64,000 nucleotides of DNA. Source: Skeletonema tropicum (taxonomy: Eukaryota; Bacillariophyta; Thalassiosirophyceae; Thalassiosirales; Thalassiosiraceae). Position 1 is the stretch's first letter. Every line of letters starts with the position of its first letter. The stretch is from assembly GCA_037178625.1 (NCBI GenBank), contig CM074138.1, positions 1 to 64,000 of the forward strand, read 5' to 3'. Both the position numbers and the translations under genes were made by a program. The notes beneath the pieces are model-generated. The model made no database searches and was not told the DNA's origin. It saw only the letters and a program-made list of their open reading frames with translations. Shown here in pieces: positions 31,316 through 44,206 of the stretch.

Positions 31316-31429
31316 TTATAGCTCTAAAGTCTTTATACTGAGAATATTTTTTAGGAAGGGTGGTCATCCTTGAACTCTCCCTTGTAAACTTCACCATTTG
31401 CAAATTTGTATGGTAGGTTCCCTACCCAT

Positions 31430-32386
31430 TCATCTTGCCATTCTTGAACTCTCTCTCGTAATTTTGTAGGTTCCCCGCCCATTCCTCTCGCCATTCTCGA
31501 ACTCTCCCTCGTACACTAAACCACTGGCAAATTTGTATGTTCCCTGCCCATTCTTCTTGTCATCCTTCCACTCTCCCTCGTACACACTACCACTGGCAAA
31601 TTTCAATGTTCCCCTCCCATTCTTATTGTCATCCTTCCACTCACCCTCGTACACGTCACCATTTGCAGTTTCGTAGGTTCCCTGCCCATTCCTCTCGTCA
31701 TCCTTCCACCCTCCCTCGTACACGTCACCATTTGCAAATTTGAAAGTTCCCCACCCATTCCTATTGTCATCCTTGTACTCTCCCTCGTACACATTACCAC
31801 TGGCAAATTTGTAGGTTCCCCGCCCATTCCTCTTGTCATCCTTCCACTCCCCCTCGTACACTTCACCATCTGCATATTTGCAGGTTCCCCGTCCATTCGC
31901 CTTGTCATCCTTCCACTCCCCCTCATACACCACTCCATCCTCCCATGTCATCTTGCCTTTGCCACTACGCAATCCATTTGCATCAAGTCCCCCAACATAA
32001 TCTCCCCAAAATGCTCCATCACGGAACCTCTTTTTCTTTGTTTCCACTGCATAATCTATTGTATGTAATGGTGGGGCCGATGGCGATATTGCAGTAGCAG
32101 GAGCAAGGACGTGATTGCTCTGGGGCTTCTCCGGTGCTGTTAAAGCCTGACTTGTTGCGTTATTGCATGTCAAATTCGGCTGCATAGTAGCTCCAGTTGA
32201 GCCTGCACAGTTCGGGCATTTTTTATGAATGGTCTTCCACACTCCAAAAATCTTCTGTCGTAGCTGGAGGTAACAATTGGGGCAGTAACCATTCTTGATG
32301 AGGTCTACCCGAGCACCTTCTTCCGTGAGGATCGGAGGCGGATGTTTTTCATATCTGAGGGGATTGATGTGTATGTTGGCGTTCAT
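31430..32386 (-). CDS. MORN-repeat protein with N-terminal zinc ribbon
   Basis: 318 residues from ATG 32386. A Cys4 zinc ribbon (YCPNCYLQLRQK ... KKCPNC, about residues 34-63) is followed by a Pro/Ala/Thr linker, a GDYVGGLDANGLRSGKG entry repeat and about seven MORN repeats of 23 residues (VYEGEWKDDKRNGRGTYKFA type). It is the intact partner of the interrupted gene at 27003-27966 and lies in the same tail-to-tail position beside the broken channel copy. The end differs from the relatives: the last repeats shift frame near 31440, so the C-terminus is YKITRESSRMAR. Probably a membrane-associated or scaffold protein. Confidence 0.75.
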   Translation of the reverse strand: MNANIHINPLRYEKHPPPILTEEGARVDLIKNGYCPNCYLQLRQKIFGVWKTIHKKCPNCAGSTGATMQPNLTCNNATSQALTAPEKPQSNHVLAPATAISPSAPPLHTIDYAVETKKKRFRDGAFWGDYVGGLDANGLRSGKGKMTWEDGVVYEGEWKDDKANGRGTCKYADGEVYEGEWKDDKRNGRGTYKFASGNVYEGEYKDDNRNGWGTFKFANGDVYEGGWKDDERNGQGTYETANGDVYEGEWKDDNKNGRGTLKFASGSVYEGEWKDDKKNGQGTYKFASGLVYEGEFENGERNGRGTYKITRESSRMAR

Positions 32387-34982
32387 CTGTATCTGTAAAT
32401 CTGTAGGTATTGATATATTCTCGCTATTGCATTAGTTCGTGGGCAAGTGCCAAACAGAATGTGACCGAGCACCATGCTTCTGTATTAAATATTACAATAT
32501 TCTGTCGTGGACGACTTGAAGCACGAAGAACTACCATGGTTGATTGGCTTTGATTTGATTGGGGTTCGGGGTTCGGGTTCGCTTCGGTTTGTTGATTTGT
32601 GACTTGTGACGCCATGCTACTGACGGCCGCGGCCGTGAACTAAATCGTACCTACCTCGCCCGATTTATCGAATTTTACACAAAAATACTAACAACATGAA
32701 AAGTGTCATAAATTTTGCCATGATACTCGACGAAAATACATTTACCAGCCTAATCATAGAATCCCAAACATTAACTATAATTCGTCGATATGGAGCACCA
32801 ATCGACGAATTTGGGACCAATAGCTACTATTTCGATCTAGAATGACGATGTCTACGGCATATCTGCATGCCTGTGCTTCTGCTGCTATGCGAGTATACTA
32901 CATACAACGTTGACCAGTGGTTCTATCGAAAGCTGCTTGTCTATTATCATATTACGGTCGATTATTTAGGATAGGTGTTGATATGGAGGCTCAGAACCAT
33001 GATATTAGGGTGTAGAATGCGTCTTTTTTGTGTTTTGTTAATGATTTGTGTGGAGATTTCTCCGCGGTACGATTTAGTTTGCTGTTGATTTTTACTTATG
33101 CAGTCGAGTGTGCGTGGTCACAAATCGCTTGACACACCGCACACCGCCACTCACGCTTTGGACACAACAGCGGAACGAGCACTGTTGTTGTCATATATAA
33201 GTGTCAACCACCGTCACCATCGACACTAATGGCCGCGGTCATCGACTTACAGTGTGGTCATATATGTAACAGAAATTTTAAAGTACGTCTGGTGGGCCCT
33301 CAAGAGGCGTCATTATGTGTGGTCATAAATAAATGATCAAGTGAGAACATTATTTCAAGGCACTGCGGAAGCCCTAAAGCATTAGCTTTTATCGGGGCTG
33401 CATCAGCAAGTGGATCAGAGTTGTGATAATTCATCTATTAAAGAAATTATGGCATGAATCTACAACTGTTCAACGCACGCCGCTTGTAGCATGTCCCAAT
33501 AGAACTAGGGTGCACCGTGTGCGAGTAAAAGAGAAGAGATAAAGCAGTACATACATAGGCACACGCAGCTGAAGCTGAAAGATGAGCGGCAACCTCAGGA
33601 AGTCACAGGTTTCTTTGATTTGAATTTGATTTCCGAACGCCGACCCCATGCCTGCGAGAGGCAGGCGATGGGGTCAGCGGCAGATTCTTCTCACTACTCA
33701 CTAAATTAAGCTAATAAAATCCTTTTTTCTAGCATTGCCTCTAGCCGTAGCAAAGTGGATCCTAAACCTATCGTGTTATACCGACTGATCATTCTCAAGA
33801 ACACAGGCCCTCGACTGGAATCCGCATCATTCTTAGTTTATACATCAGCGCACTAATGTATTCTGTAGAGTCTCAGTCTCAGCCTGGTCCGTCAAACCAT
33901 CAAAACTCCCCTCTTATCCTGCTCCGTCTAGTGGAAACGTCCAATCCTGCTTCTGAAATGCTGCTGAAGTGATATGTTGTGGCTCAGTGGGATCATACAA
34001 CATCTCGGCATTCTTACCCAAGTATGCGAATAGGTGAAACAAACATTCCAAATGACCTTCTATGGACAGAGCAAGGTGTCAACTCGTCGTCCTTGAAAAC
34101 TCCCAACAAATATCTACCCGACCAGGCCAACTCTCTATCGACTATCGCAGGATTTCAACCAAAGATCAACTAGAGGGCGCTCTCACTAGCCAATTCTCAA
34201 CTAACATCTATCCCGCAGATACTCTATGCTCTCGTGAATGCACGGGATTCAAAACAACATTTGTTGTATGTATATATCCCTTGAACGCAGAGAAGGACAG
34301 AAGCGATGACGAGCCAAGAACGTCCGTCCTGACTTGACAGTCCTATTCTTTTTGTATGTTATTTCTGTGCTACGGTAACCTTCGCAAAACTGGTACAATA
34401 TATTATAAACAAGAAAAGCATCTGTGGATGGCAGAGTCGTGTGTGGTTCCTTCTCGGGTCGTTTTCGAGAGCAAGAACCAAGGCAAGGCAGGATCAAGTC
34501 GTTGACTTTTGCTTGACATCATCCTTTCTGTGTGGTTCCTTCTCGTTGGTCGTACAGACGCGTACCTAGTACCTCTAATTCATTGAAGTTGGTCGTATTT
34601 ACCTATGCGATTTCAACCAATGATTCTTTTGTACATAAAATTGTATGTGTATGAGAACCTGCAAAATAAGTACAGATGATTGATTACCGCACGAATGATG
34701 ACTACTTATGCATTGACGCAGGTCAGATTCTTATTTCTTGATACGTATTTATCTAAGTTAGGCTATATGATGAAACGAAGGCTATATGTCATTTAGGAAA
34801 AGGAATTAGTAGTATGTAGGAGAAGGTGGCCACGTGGTCTGCCGGCGGAAGAATGAACGAACGTAAAAACAAAAATTCTCTCTCTCCCTACCCGGGTAGC
34901 GAATGAAGAAGAGCTCTCTAGATTCATGCACTGCAATCATCGACAAGTTTCTACTGACTGAGCTAATCCAACAACAACAACG
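32387..34982. other. Long intergenic stretch, no gene seen
   Basis: No open frame with recognisable features. It contains the MORN upstream repeat (about 32530-32620), a strong hairpin at 33639-33681, a 29-base block (33267-33295) that is the inverted copy of 15112-15140, and, from about 34560, the promoter region of the Kir gene, which is duplicated at 29610-29900. Confidence 0.55.
33639..33681. ncRNA. Strong hairpin, possible structured RNA or regulatory element
   Basis: The left arm GCCGACCCCATGCCTGC pairs with GCAGGC-ATGGGGTC-GCGGC on the right with two small bulges around a GAGA-type loop. It lies in an otherwise featureless intergenic stretch. Its nature is unknown. Confidence 0.35.
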
Positions 34983-37900
34983 ATGAACGACGGCGACCGA
35001 ATTGCATCCACTATCGGGGTGCCAATCTCCAAAAAGTCATCCTCCCGTCGTCTCAAATCAGCCGCCGCAGCCAATGACGACAATGATCAAAATGTCGAAG
35101 CACTATTACTCAACAGCAACAACACTCATTCAACAGATGATGATACTGCAGTGGACGCCGCGGCAAAAATGAAACGACGAAAAAAGAAATCACGATCTGT
35201 AGAGGCAGCTACCGAAAATACCAATAATACCGATACCATAAATGGCACAACAACAGCAACATCAGACACCACAACGAAACGGATCAAAAAGAAAAAATCC
35301 AAACAGCGCAGTAGTAGTGAAAAACGACGACGATCCTCTGCCGAAACTGCCGAGTCTTCTGCTGCTGCTACTTCGGATAATGAATTTTCACCAGAGTCGT
35401 CGTCTAGTAAATCATCCTCCACTTCTTCAGGTGGTGGTGATGTTGTTCCCTCTACTAATAATAATAGTAGTAGTAGGATGATGGGTGGGGAGAAATTACG
35501 AGATTCACTCACCTTGATGAATAATAATAAAGAGTCCAAATTACTAATGGCCAAAAAGACGACAGTGGCAGTGGCGGAGGCAAATAATGGAAATACTACT
35601 AATCAAAGGGTGTCCGCCCTAACCAGTCCAGCGAGACAAACTGCAGTGCAGTTTACTTCGTCGACGTTGCAACGGGATTCGAAAAAAAAGCTGTTGGTCA
35701 ATCAGGTCTTGGGGGGGGAAGTAGTGGGGGAGGATGATGACAATACTGAGGAGGATGACAATAATTCTGGGAAGGGAGGAGGAAATGGAGGCTCAACGAG
35801 ATCTATTGGAAGTGCTTCCGGTGGGGGGAGTGCATTGAAAAAGGAATCCAAATATAGTGGTAGTGGTGGTGGTGTGAAAGGGGGGAAAGTAAAATCATCC
35901 AAAAAGTTGTTTCATAGTCAAGATGAGGATGATGATGATGAGGATGAAAAGAAGGATGCGACTGATTTAAAGTCACGGGGGAACAACATGTTCAAAATAC
36001 CATCCTCCTTTGAATTAAAGGATAATGATGATGATGATGACAACAACAACGACAACGACAACAATACTGAAAAAGAACCTTCACTACGGAACAATAAATC
36101 ACGCAAGGAAATGTTTGCAAGGGCAGCACACAATTCATCACTTCGAAAAATCAACAACAACAAACAAGATAGCAGCAGTAGCACATCAATACCATCATCG
36201 TCAACATCGTTTGGACAACAGCGAAGAAGGGCCACTGCACCACCTCTTCCACAAGAACCTCGAAGGGCAAGTGCACCTCCCCTACAGGGGGGGGGAGCAG
36301 ATTCATCTTCCTCCTCCTCCGACGACGATAATGAGGAAGGTCCACGACGATCACGACGACCATCACGATCTCAACTACGACGAACCAATTCACTCAGTGG
36401 ATTAGGTCAACGTCCCGCAATCAGTCGACGATCCTCCCTCCGAACCATCAACGTTACTACTACAGACGGAGAAGATACGACTCTTGACGATGCACGATCA
36501 AGTCTCATCCACAAAATTAATGCCGTCAAACAACTTACCAACACACCCAATCAAAAGGAATTACGTCGTGTCCAAATGTCCATGGAGAAACAAATTTTTA
36601 TCCCACCCAAAAATCGCAACAAGGGGATATTGGCCGCATTGAGTCATTTGTTGGCGGGACGTGTGGCAGAGTATGTATTGTGGACATACAAGGCGGCATT
36701 TGGGAAGGTTATGTTGATGTTTTTAACAATTTATGTGGTGAATATATTTACGTGGGCGGGAATTATGGATGCAGTCGATCGATCCACGGGAGGACGATGT
36801 ATCCATGATGATGACTTTGCAACGAATAACTTTACATCATTGGAACGGTATGAGTTTGCGTTTGAATTGTCATGGACGACGTTTACTACCGTGGGGTATG
36901 GGGCGATTGGTCCCGCGCCGGATGTTCCGAATTGTTATCCGGTACGGTTGGTTTGTGCGTTTGTGGCGTTTACGGGGGTGTTGTTTGGATCTGTGAGTGT
37001 ATATATATATTATGGAATTGTTGTTGTTGATGATGATGTTGTTGCTCTATTGTTGTTTTGGACTTGTTTGCATGCAGCATTTTCAATGTCGCATCATTCA
37101 TTATTGCTCAACCCTTTCTTATCAATGATCATTAATTGTTGCTCACCCCCTTTTCTTCAAATCAATCATCTCTAATCTCAGACTACCGCTGCGATAATGT
37201 ATTCCAAATTAATGCGTCTACTTGCCAGGGCTCACGTTACATTTAGCTCAACTCTCTGCGTACAGTTTGGGAGAGGAAATGAGGGGAGCACGGTACGATT
37301 TGGGCAGTTTAATTTTCGTGCATCAGTTGCCCCCGCCGAGGCTTTGAAAGCACTATCAATTTCAGACTTGGAGGTGGAAGATAGTGACGATGATGAAAAT
37401 AAGCGAGAAGATCCACTCAGTACGTCGGATGAGGGGTTTCCGGTGATTGAGTTTCGTATGGTGAATGATCGAGCTAATCACGAGGGGTCGGAGATATGGG
37501 ATGCTCAAATTAGAGGGATTATTCAGTTAAATAAGGATGTCAACCCATCAACCTCACCCAATAATGCCAAAGCTACCGGGGGGGAGTCGACTTTGGATTT
37601 GGATAAGAAGGCATACTATCAATTTGCGCTGACTCCTGATTCTCATCCGCACTTTAGTAGAATATGGTATGCACGTCATGTGCTCAATGCAGAATCACCG
37701 CTCTTGAAGCGCGATATCAGAGATGAGATTGTGAAAGAGGGTGGCAAGTGGGACAAAGGTGAGTGTATTTTTGGGAATGGAGTGCAAAATTAGGAGAGAA
37801 GTGATTACCATTCTTCTCACCACACTTTTTTTTATCTTTCAGATTACAATACTGCGTCAGAGGTTCGGAAATGTCTTAATGAGTTCATCTCACTTCGAAT

Positions 37901-38240
37901 AACACTAAGTGGTACGTCTGCTGTTAGTGCAAACACAGTATTTGCGGAGCATGTTTATGAGTATGAAGATGTGGTTGTCGGGTGGCGATTTGCCAACATG
38001 GTATATGAGAAGGAACCAAAAAGTAGGCTGTGGAAGAGGTTCCTCCCGTTTGGCCGAGGCTCAGGAGATGCAACTGATGTCAAGGGTAACCGTGAAACAA
38101 AAACAAAAGTGGATAAAGCTCTTATTCATGATATTGTGCCGCAGCCGGGAGATGATTACGAAATCGTGCCCGAAGCGTCAACCCATGCACAAATTAGCAG
38201 GTTATTTCAAAGGGGAGCTTCTGAGATATTTAATACATAG
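34983..38240 (+). CDS. Inward-rectifier-type (Kir) potassium channel, three exons
   Basis: Exons 34983-36992, 37182-37758 and 37843-38240 join in phase across two GT-AG introns (GTGAGT donors; CTCAG and TTTCAG acceptors), giving 994 residues. The first about 530 residues are a disordered, Ser/Asn/Asp/Lys-rich N-terminal tail. TM1 is at about 572-596 (MLMFLTIYVVNIFTW), the pore carries the K+ filter TTVGYGAIG (about 635), and TM2 crosses the first splice (GVLFGS then TTAAIMYSKLMR). The cytoplasmic part has FPVIEFRMVNDRANHEGSEI, typical of the Kir beta-sandwich. Intron 1 interrupts TM2. Expected to conduct K+ in a cell membrane. A broken copy of the 5' end is at 29610-30704. Confidence 0.85.
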
Positions 38241-38529
38241 CTGGAGTGTAAGTATTGTAGGTCAATACTTAATAATGTGACAGAAATTTGTATTTGAGTC
38301 CATTCTACCATGAATTCAACTCTGTTTCGCATTAACCGTTGCGACCAACTCTGGCGCCTCTACTCTTAAGCTCGTCAGCATTGCCAACCTACGATTTCAG
38401 ACAAAGTAGACAGTATGAAAGTAAAATCCTCCTCCTTTTGACGGCAGAAAACGAGCTCGTATGACAGTACGCTATTATTCACTACGCTAACAGACTCGAA
38501 ACGAAAACAAAGATCAAATTATGAAAAAA
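38241..38529. other. Short convergent intergenic gap
   Basis: 289 bases between the ends of the Kir gene and RFC1, which face each other. No gene seen; it must carry both 3' ends. Confidence 0.6.
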
Positions 38530-41500
38530 TTATTTCTTCGACTTTTTCGCTTTGGGCTTAGCTTTTGCTTTGCCTCTCCCCTTCTTCATGAACTTCTTTT
38601 TGAGGGCCTCCATATCTTCTTGATCCTCATCATCACTATCTTGTTCCGCAGCATTCTTGTCGTCATCAATAGCGTCCAAGTCTCCGCCCTCTGCCATATC
38701 CGATCCGCTTCCCCTCTTCTTCTTAGTCTTCTCCGCACCCTGCTCCGACACCAAGGCCTGCGCTTTGTGGGCCATCGCGTTGTACTCTCGTGTGAAGGCA
38801 GCCTTGGCCTTACTATCCAAATCTGCAAATTTCTTGCTCTTGTTCCCCCCGGAATTTAATACGAACTCATCCAAGTTTTCAAACACATCATCACGATCTA
38901 AACCGTACTCATCCATGAGCTCAATGGCTTCCTTTGCCTTGGCCCCCTCTGGATCAAAAAGCAACTCGAGGAGCTGCTTGCGCAGAAGTGGAAGATAATT
39001 CATTCGCAGCTCTGCATTATCCGCACTAACTTTGTAGTTCATATGATGACGGAGTTCTCCCAACAAACGAATCTTCTTATTGCGAGATGAATTCTTCCCC
39101 AACCAACCAGCAAACTCGGCATTTCCCGGGAGAAATCCACCATTGGGACCTCCAGCGTGATGTCCAACCTTGACAGCAAGCATTGCAGAAAGAGGCAAGA
39201 GCGCCCAATTTTGATCACCTCCACGGAGATTTTCCTCCACAACTCCAAAGTCTGACATGGCTTCCGTTGCGTTGTACATTTCATTCAGCGCGGCTATTTC
39301 CTCTTCCTCGTCTCCCGCAAGCTTCGCCTTATTGAATTGTCCCGAACACACCTTGAGATAATTCTGATGAGTCATCAATCCCATAAGCATGTAGTCAACA
39401 AAGTATGCATCTGATCGCTTCATCAAACTTGACGTTACAGCCTTGAGGTCCGTTCCTTCTACGCCACGACTTCCCTCGACAATTCTTCTGCAAGCATCAA
39501 ACATGCTCACACGTAGCACCTCATCCTTATTAATCTCCCCCTTTCTATCCTTCAAGTCTTTGTACGTCATATTGGCACTGTCACCTCCCTTGGTCTTCTT
39601 GCAAGACCACATTTGTAGACAGTTCAACACCTGACGAATATCATTTCCGCACGATTCGGCAATGGCCTCAGCAGCATTGGGTTCCACTTCCATACCCTCC
39701 ATCCTTCCAATCTCAACAGCCCTACGAGCAATGGTTGTCTTCACGGGACGTTGGTAGCGTAAATCCAAACAGTACTGAACAAGAGACTTGACCTTCTGAG
39801 ATTGTCGATCATTACAGATGCAAATGATGGGGACTTTGGAATTCTTGATCATTTGGATGAGTTGTGCCATTCCACTTCTGTCACCTGCTCCCATACCATC
39901 AACTTCGTCCATAATAATGACTCGCTTTTGGGGCGGCACATGTCTCTTTGATGATTGACTGGAAAAGCTGAGAACTTGCGATCCGGTAACGTCTCCAAGT
40001 GCTTCCGTAAGAGCCTTCTTCGATCGGGCATCACTAGCATTGAGCTCGAGGACGTCACGGCCAGATTGCCTTGCAATCAGTGTGGCCGTAGTGGTTTTGC
40101 CTATGAAAAAAAAGAAAAACGAGTGTGAAAAGTCAGCGCTGCACGGACAAAAAAGACAAATCAAAAAACAATAATCATAAAAAGAAACGTACCAATACCA
40201 GGCGGTCCAGACAACAACGCAGCTTTTCTTGGACCATTTGGTGCCGTCAAACTCTTCACCTTCATTTTCGGATTGTTAAATGTACCCTCCCATCTATCCA
40301 ACCATCTAGACAACTTATCAACATTGGTTTTGTTCCCCAAAATATCTTGAGTTGATTTGGGTGCATATTTGTCTGCCCAGAGTGCGTTGGGACCAAGTGC
40401 CTTGGAGTCATCGGGGTGATTTATTTTGCTGGCAGCAGCAGCTGGCTTTTTGCTAGCATAGGGATTATTACTGCTGACAGGAGATGACTTTTTGGCATAT
40501 GGATTAACGACAGCTGTGGTGGCGGTGGGTTTCTTCGCATAGGGATTGGCCACTTTCTTTGCGTATGGGTTATTGAAGACGGCCGGCTTCTTTGCTGGTG
40601 CAATTGCGACTGCAGCCTCGTCACTCTTCTCCCTCTTCACAACTGATGATGCCAACGTACCCTCCTCCTTCTTTTCATCCTTGACTTCCGCCATGACAAC
40701 ATCATCACTCTTCATCTTTTCTCCCCCACCTAAAGCCTCCTGTTGTTGCTTCTGCTGCTCTTCCAACTCCGCCCTCTCTTCGTCCGTCAATGTTCCCTTC
40801 TTCCACTCACTCAAAAAGTGAATCAATGCATAAAATTCATTCAAACCACGAACGATTTCTACCAAATTATTGGGATCCAATGGCTTCTTCTTCGACTTGG
40901 TCTTTTTCTTCTTTTTTGCTGCTGCAGCAGACGACGTCTTTTGCTTCTTCGTCGGACTACCACACTCCTCATCATCCTCATCCTCTCCATCCAACCCTTC
41001 CTCTTCCTCTTGACGCTGCTTCAACTTGAACGAATTCCAAATCTCCAAACACTTCTTATACTTGGATCCATCCACAACATCCCTCCCATCCTCCAATATA
41101 TTCCCCGCTATCAAATAATCCGTCTTGCTCGATACAGACGTGGTGACTCTTCCACCCAAAATCTTGATCATGTCGGTAGCATTGTCTCGTGATAATTCGA
41201 CATTGGTCGTCACACCATGAACAACATCAACATCATCGCTGTCATTATTACTGACGGCGGCAGTGTCATAGCGTCGATTGCGGTAATAATCCGCCTTGGA
41301 GGGTGAGGCGACACTCACTTGAGCGTTGGTGAGACGGGTCACGTCATCATTGGTGGATAGAATTCCACTGAAGCAGAATGTGAGCCCGGTGAGGCAGTGG
41401 GGTGTCATTGTTGTTGTGTCTTCGAGTGAGGTGAAGAATGAGCTTGAGCGTGAGCTTGAGCTGCCTCCGTTGCTGTTGTTGTCCATTACAGGCAGTGCTA

Positions 41501-42299
41501 GTGTGGATTGAATGTGCACAGCTTCTCGAACACTGTTGGTAGGAATGATGTGCTCCAATAGCTGTGAGGATGGCGGATGAAATTTCGGTGGGGACAAGAA
41601 CAATAATTCAGTCGATGAAGATGATTTGAATTTGGTGGTGCGTTTCATGTTATTATTGACTGGCATTATTATTTCTTTCGATGCTTGCTGATTCTGTTTC
41701 TGTTTGGCTGGTTGTATTTGTGGTTGGATACTAATATTATTAGTAGTATTCAAAGAAGGTGGCTTTGTATTTTTTTTGACAGCCTTGGCCTTCGCCTTGG
41801 ATGATTTGAATTTCGTAGACGGCTCTTCTTCACCATCGTTGTCTGGTGGTGAATCTTGATAGTCGTCCTCGCTATCGTCATGATCATCGTCATCTGAATC
41901 AATGATTATTTTGCGCCGATTCTTATTTTCCCTGTTACTATTAATAATATTATTTGTGGACTTGTTGGCCGCCATCGCCACCGCATTGCTCCTTCCTTTT
42001 CGCTTCTTGGTCACTTCTTTGGCGTCTTCCATATCGGTATCGCTATCGTCAACATCGATGGCCGAACTATCACGTTCACGTTCACGTTCACGCGCAGCTG
42101 ATTGCTTGTCTTTGACTTTTTGCTTCGCAGGGCCAGCAGCGGCGGCGGCGGTTACTTTGCTGGATTTTTTGGATGACACAGCTTTTGTTGCTTTGTTGTT
42201 GGCGGCTGACGAAGGGGCAGAAGAGGCGCCGCTCTTCTTTTTGGCACCGCTGCCGCTGGCTTTCGCTTTGGGCTTGCCGAAGAAATTACGAATGTCCAT
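38530..42299 (-). CDS. RFC1: Replication factor C subunit 1 (large clamp-loader subunit)
   Basis: Exons 42299-40193 and 40100-38530 join across a 92-base GT-AG intron inside the Walker A motif (GPPGIG then KTTTAT), giving 1225 residues. RFC1 is the large subunit of the complex that loads PCNA on DNA. The N-terminus MDIRNFFGKP is the conserved PCNA-interacting-type start seen in other RFC1 proteins. A BRCT domain follows at about 295-400 (LTGLTFCFSGIL ... LGGRVTTSVSSKTDYLIAG), then WADKYAPKS, Walker A near 697, Walker B VIIMDEVDGM near 764, the helical lid and the RFC1 C-terminal domain. The acidic, Lys- and Ala-rich linkers are low complexity. The 5' part is repeated three times downstream on the map. 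Confidence 0.93.
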
Positions 42300-44206
42300 C
42301 TATTGTGTTGTGATATTATATTATATTATGGTGCTGTGCTAATAAGTAGCGTAGGGTGTATCATGTATCATGTACATGTACATATGTAATAATATCATGT
42401 CCGTGTACTCTCTCTCGTCATTGATGATGATGGCTCACGTAACTTCCATGAAACTCCAGCCATTGCCGGCCGGCGCTGGTGTCTTTACTGGTGCCGGGAG
42501 TTTGTCAATCTCTGTGGCGTCATTCAGTTCTTAGCAAGCGGCACTGCTGTCGCATCAAAAAGTCATCAACAACAGCTCAAGCAGCTCAAGCAGCTCAAGC
42601 AGCTCAAGCAGCTAGCTCAAAACTGACAATGGCCGTATCTTTCCTCCTAGCGGGTCAATGACGGCGATAGGTGGCGTTTTGGAAAGCCCTTGAGCAGGTC
42701 TATCGATTAGGCGTGTAATGAACTCGATTCGACGACTTTTATTCATTCGTCTCGGTTAAAAACGGGTCGAGAATGTGATCGGTAGGGCCAGATCCGGCTC
42801 TGTTTCTCTAGATTTCCAGAGCCGAGATCCAAATTTGATCAAAATACGTTATGACAACCGTTGTAAAGCTCTTGTCAAGCTGAATCGATTAGTACCATCA
42901 TTGAAATCAAAATAATAATCACTGCTCGGCCGAGGGCCTCGCAAAAGAGACACTTGTAGACGATCAGCCGCTTCCAGACGATCGGTACACGTCGAATATC
43001 CAAAAAGATACTTTAACTGCAATGCCACTAAAATCCACAATAAACGGAGCTCGGGCAGGGGCCCTCGCACGCTCCGCTGAAGACACTTCCTTTAATGCCG
43101 TAAGATCCAGATAGTTGGCACGGGTGAGATCTAAGACGCTGAGCATAGGCATAGGCATAGATCAGCCTCATCATGACAGTCGGTACATGTACCGTCCGAT
43201 CCGTCCATCTTACTATCCTTTCATCAACATTACAATATATTGAATCAACATCAACACTAACCATCCTAATACCAACCGCATCACCATCAACTACTTCCAT
43301 CATCCAACATTACATATATACTTCCATCATCCAACAGCAGCAGCAGCCTCATCATCTTGGTCGACTGCTACCACTCTGCTGCTTTTGGCGTTGTTGGCGT
43401 TGGATTGGTTGATGTTGCGAATACAGCAGCAGCAGCAGCAGCAGTCAGCCAATGAGGAGGATGGATACGACAGCAATGCCAACCACAAGCAGCAATGCCA
43501 ACGATCGTCCAACCACTGCTACTCCATCCACCAGCGGCAGTATCGTCGGCAATGAGCAGCAGTGGTGGCTGGGAGAGGAGAGGGTATGTGCTGAATGCAA
43601 CAACCAACCATCATTGCCGAGGCAGTCGAGGCAAGTGGAAGATAAAAGCGAGGGTGAGCGGCAGCGGCAGCGGCAGCGAGGCCGAGCTGTGAGTATTATT
43701 GAATAAGTACGTCGTGCCAACCTGACATGTCGTTCTTCAGCGCAGCGTTGGATGCGCCCGTGCCAACTAATAACTAATCATTGACAGTACATGGCTGATC
43801 GTTAAAGTGCGAGCGGTAGCGAGGACGAGCTGTGATTCTTTTGTTATTGTACTACTAATCAATAGCGCTTGAAACAACGATTCGAATGGTGGTATCATTG
43901 TTTGTCGATTCCGTTCAAAATCCGAATGTCAAATGTCGATTTTCATTTGGAGCTCGACATTCGGTTTCCAGAGGTCGATTTAGTTGAGAACATTGACAAA
44001 CGATCGATATTTGGCCACAATGACACCACCAATCGATAGAACGCATTGAGAGCTTTCCAAAACGACACTCATCGTCTTGATACGACAAATACAAGCCAAG
44101 ATATTTACTTTGTATTAATTTATTTATTTATTTATTCATCTAGCAATGATTTGGTTGATTGTCATATATAGTCTTCAATATTATTGTACCTCCGTCATCA
44201 TCGTCA
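42300..44206. repeat. Spacer A of the RFC1 array (RFC1 upstream region plus repeats)
   Basis: This is the upstream region of full RFC1 and no gene is supported in it. It holds an AGCTCAAGC minisatellite (four units near 42574-42612), a CAG run near 43423-43444 and the GCGAGCGG-type modules near 43655 and 43808. From about 42660 to 44000 it matches spacer C (49150-50500) almost base for base. The last 100 bases are the 3' flank of the truncated copy to its right. Confidence 0.75.

Noticed and set aside
40546..42342. Plus-strand ORFs opposite RFC1 and its copies (for example 41902-42342, 45147-45587)
   Set aside because: Antisense shadows of low-complexity coding sequence; their hydrophobic Leu/Ser runs mirror Lys/Asp/Ala codons on the minus strand.
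43028..43303. Small ORFs inside spacers A and C (about 60-91 codons)
   Set aside because: They are conserved only because the DNA is duplicated, overlap each other in several frames and show no domain or codon pattern.
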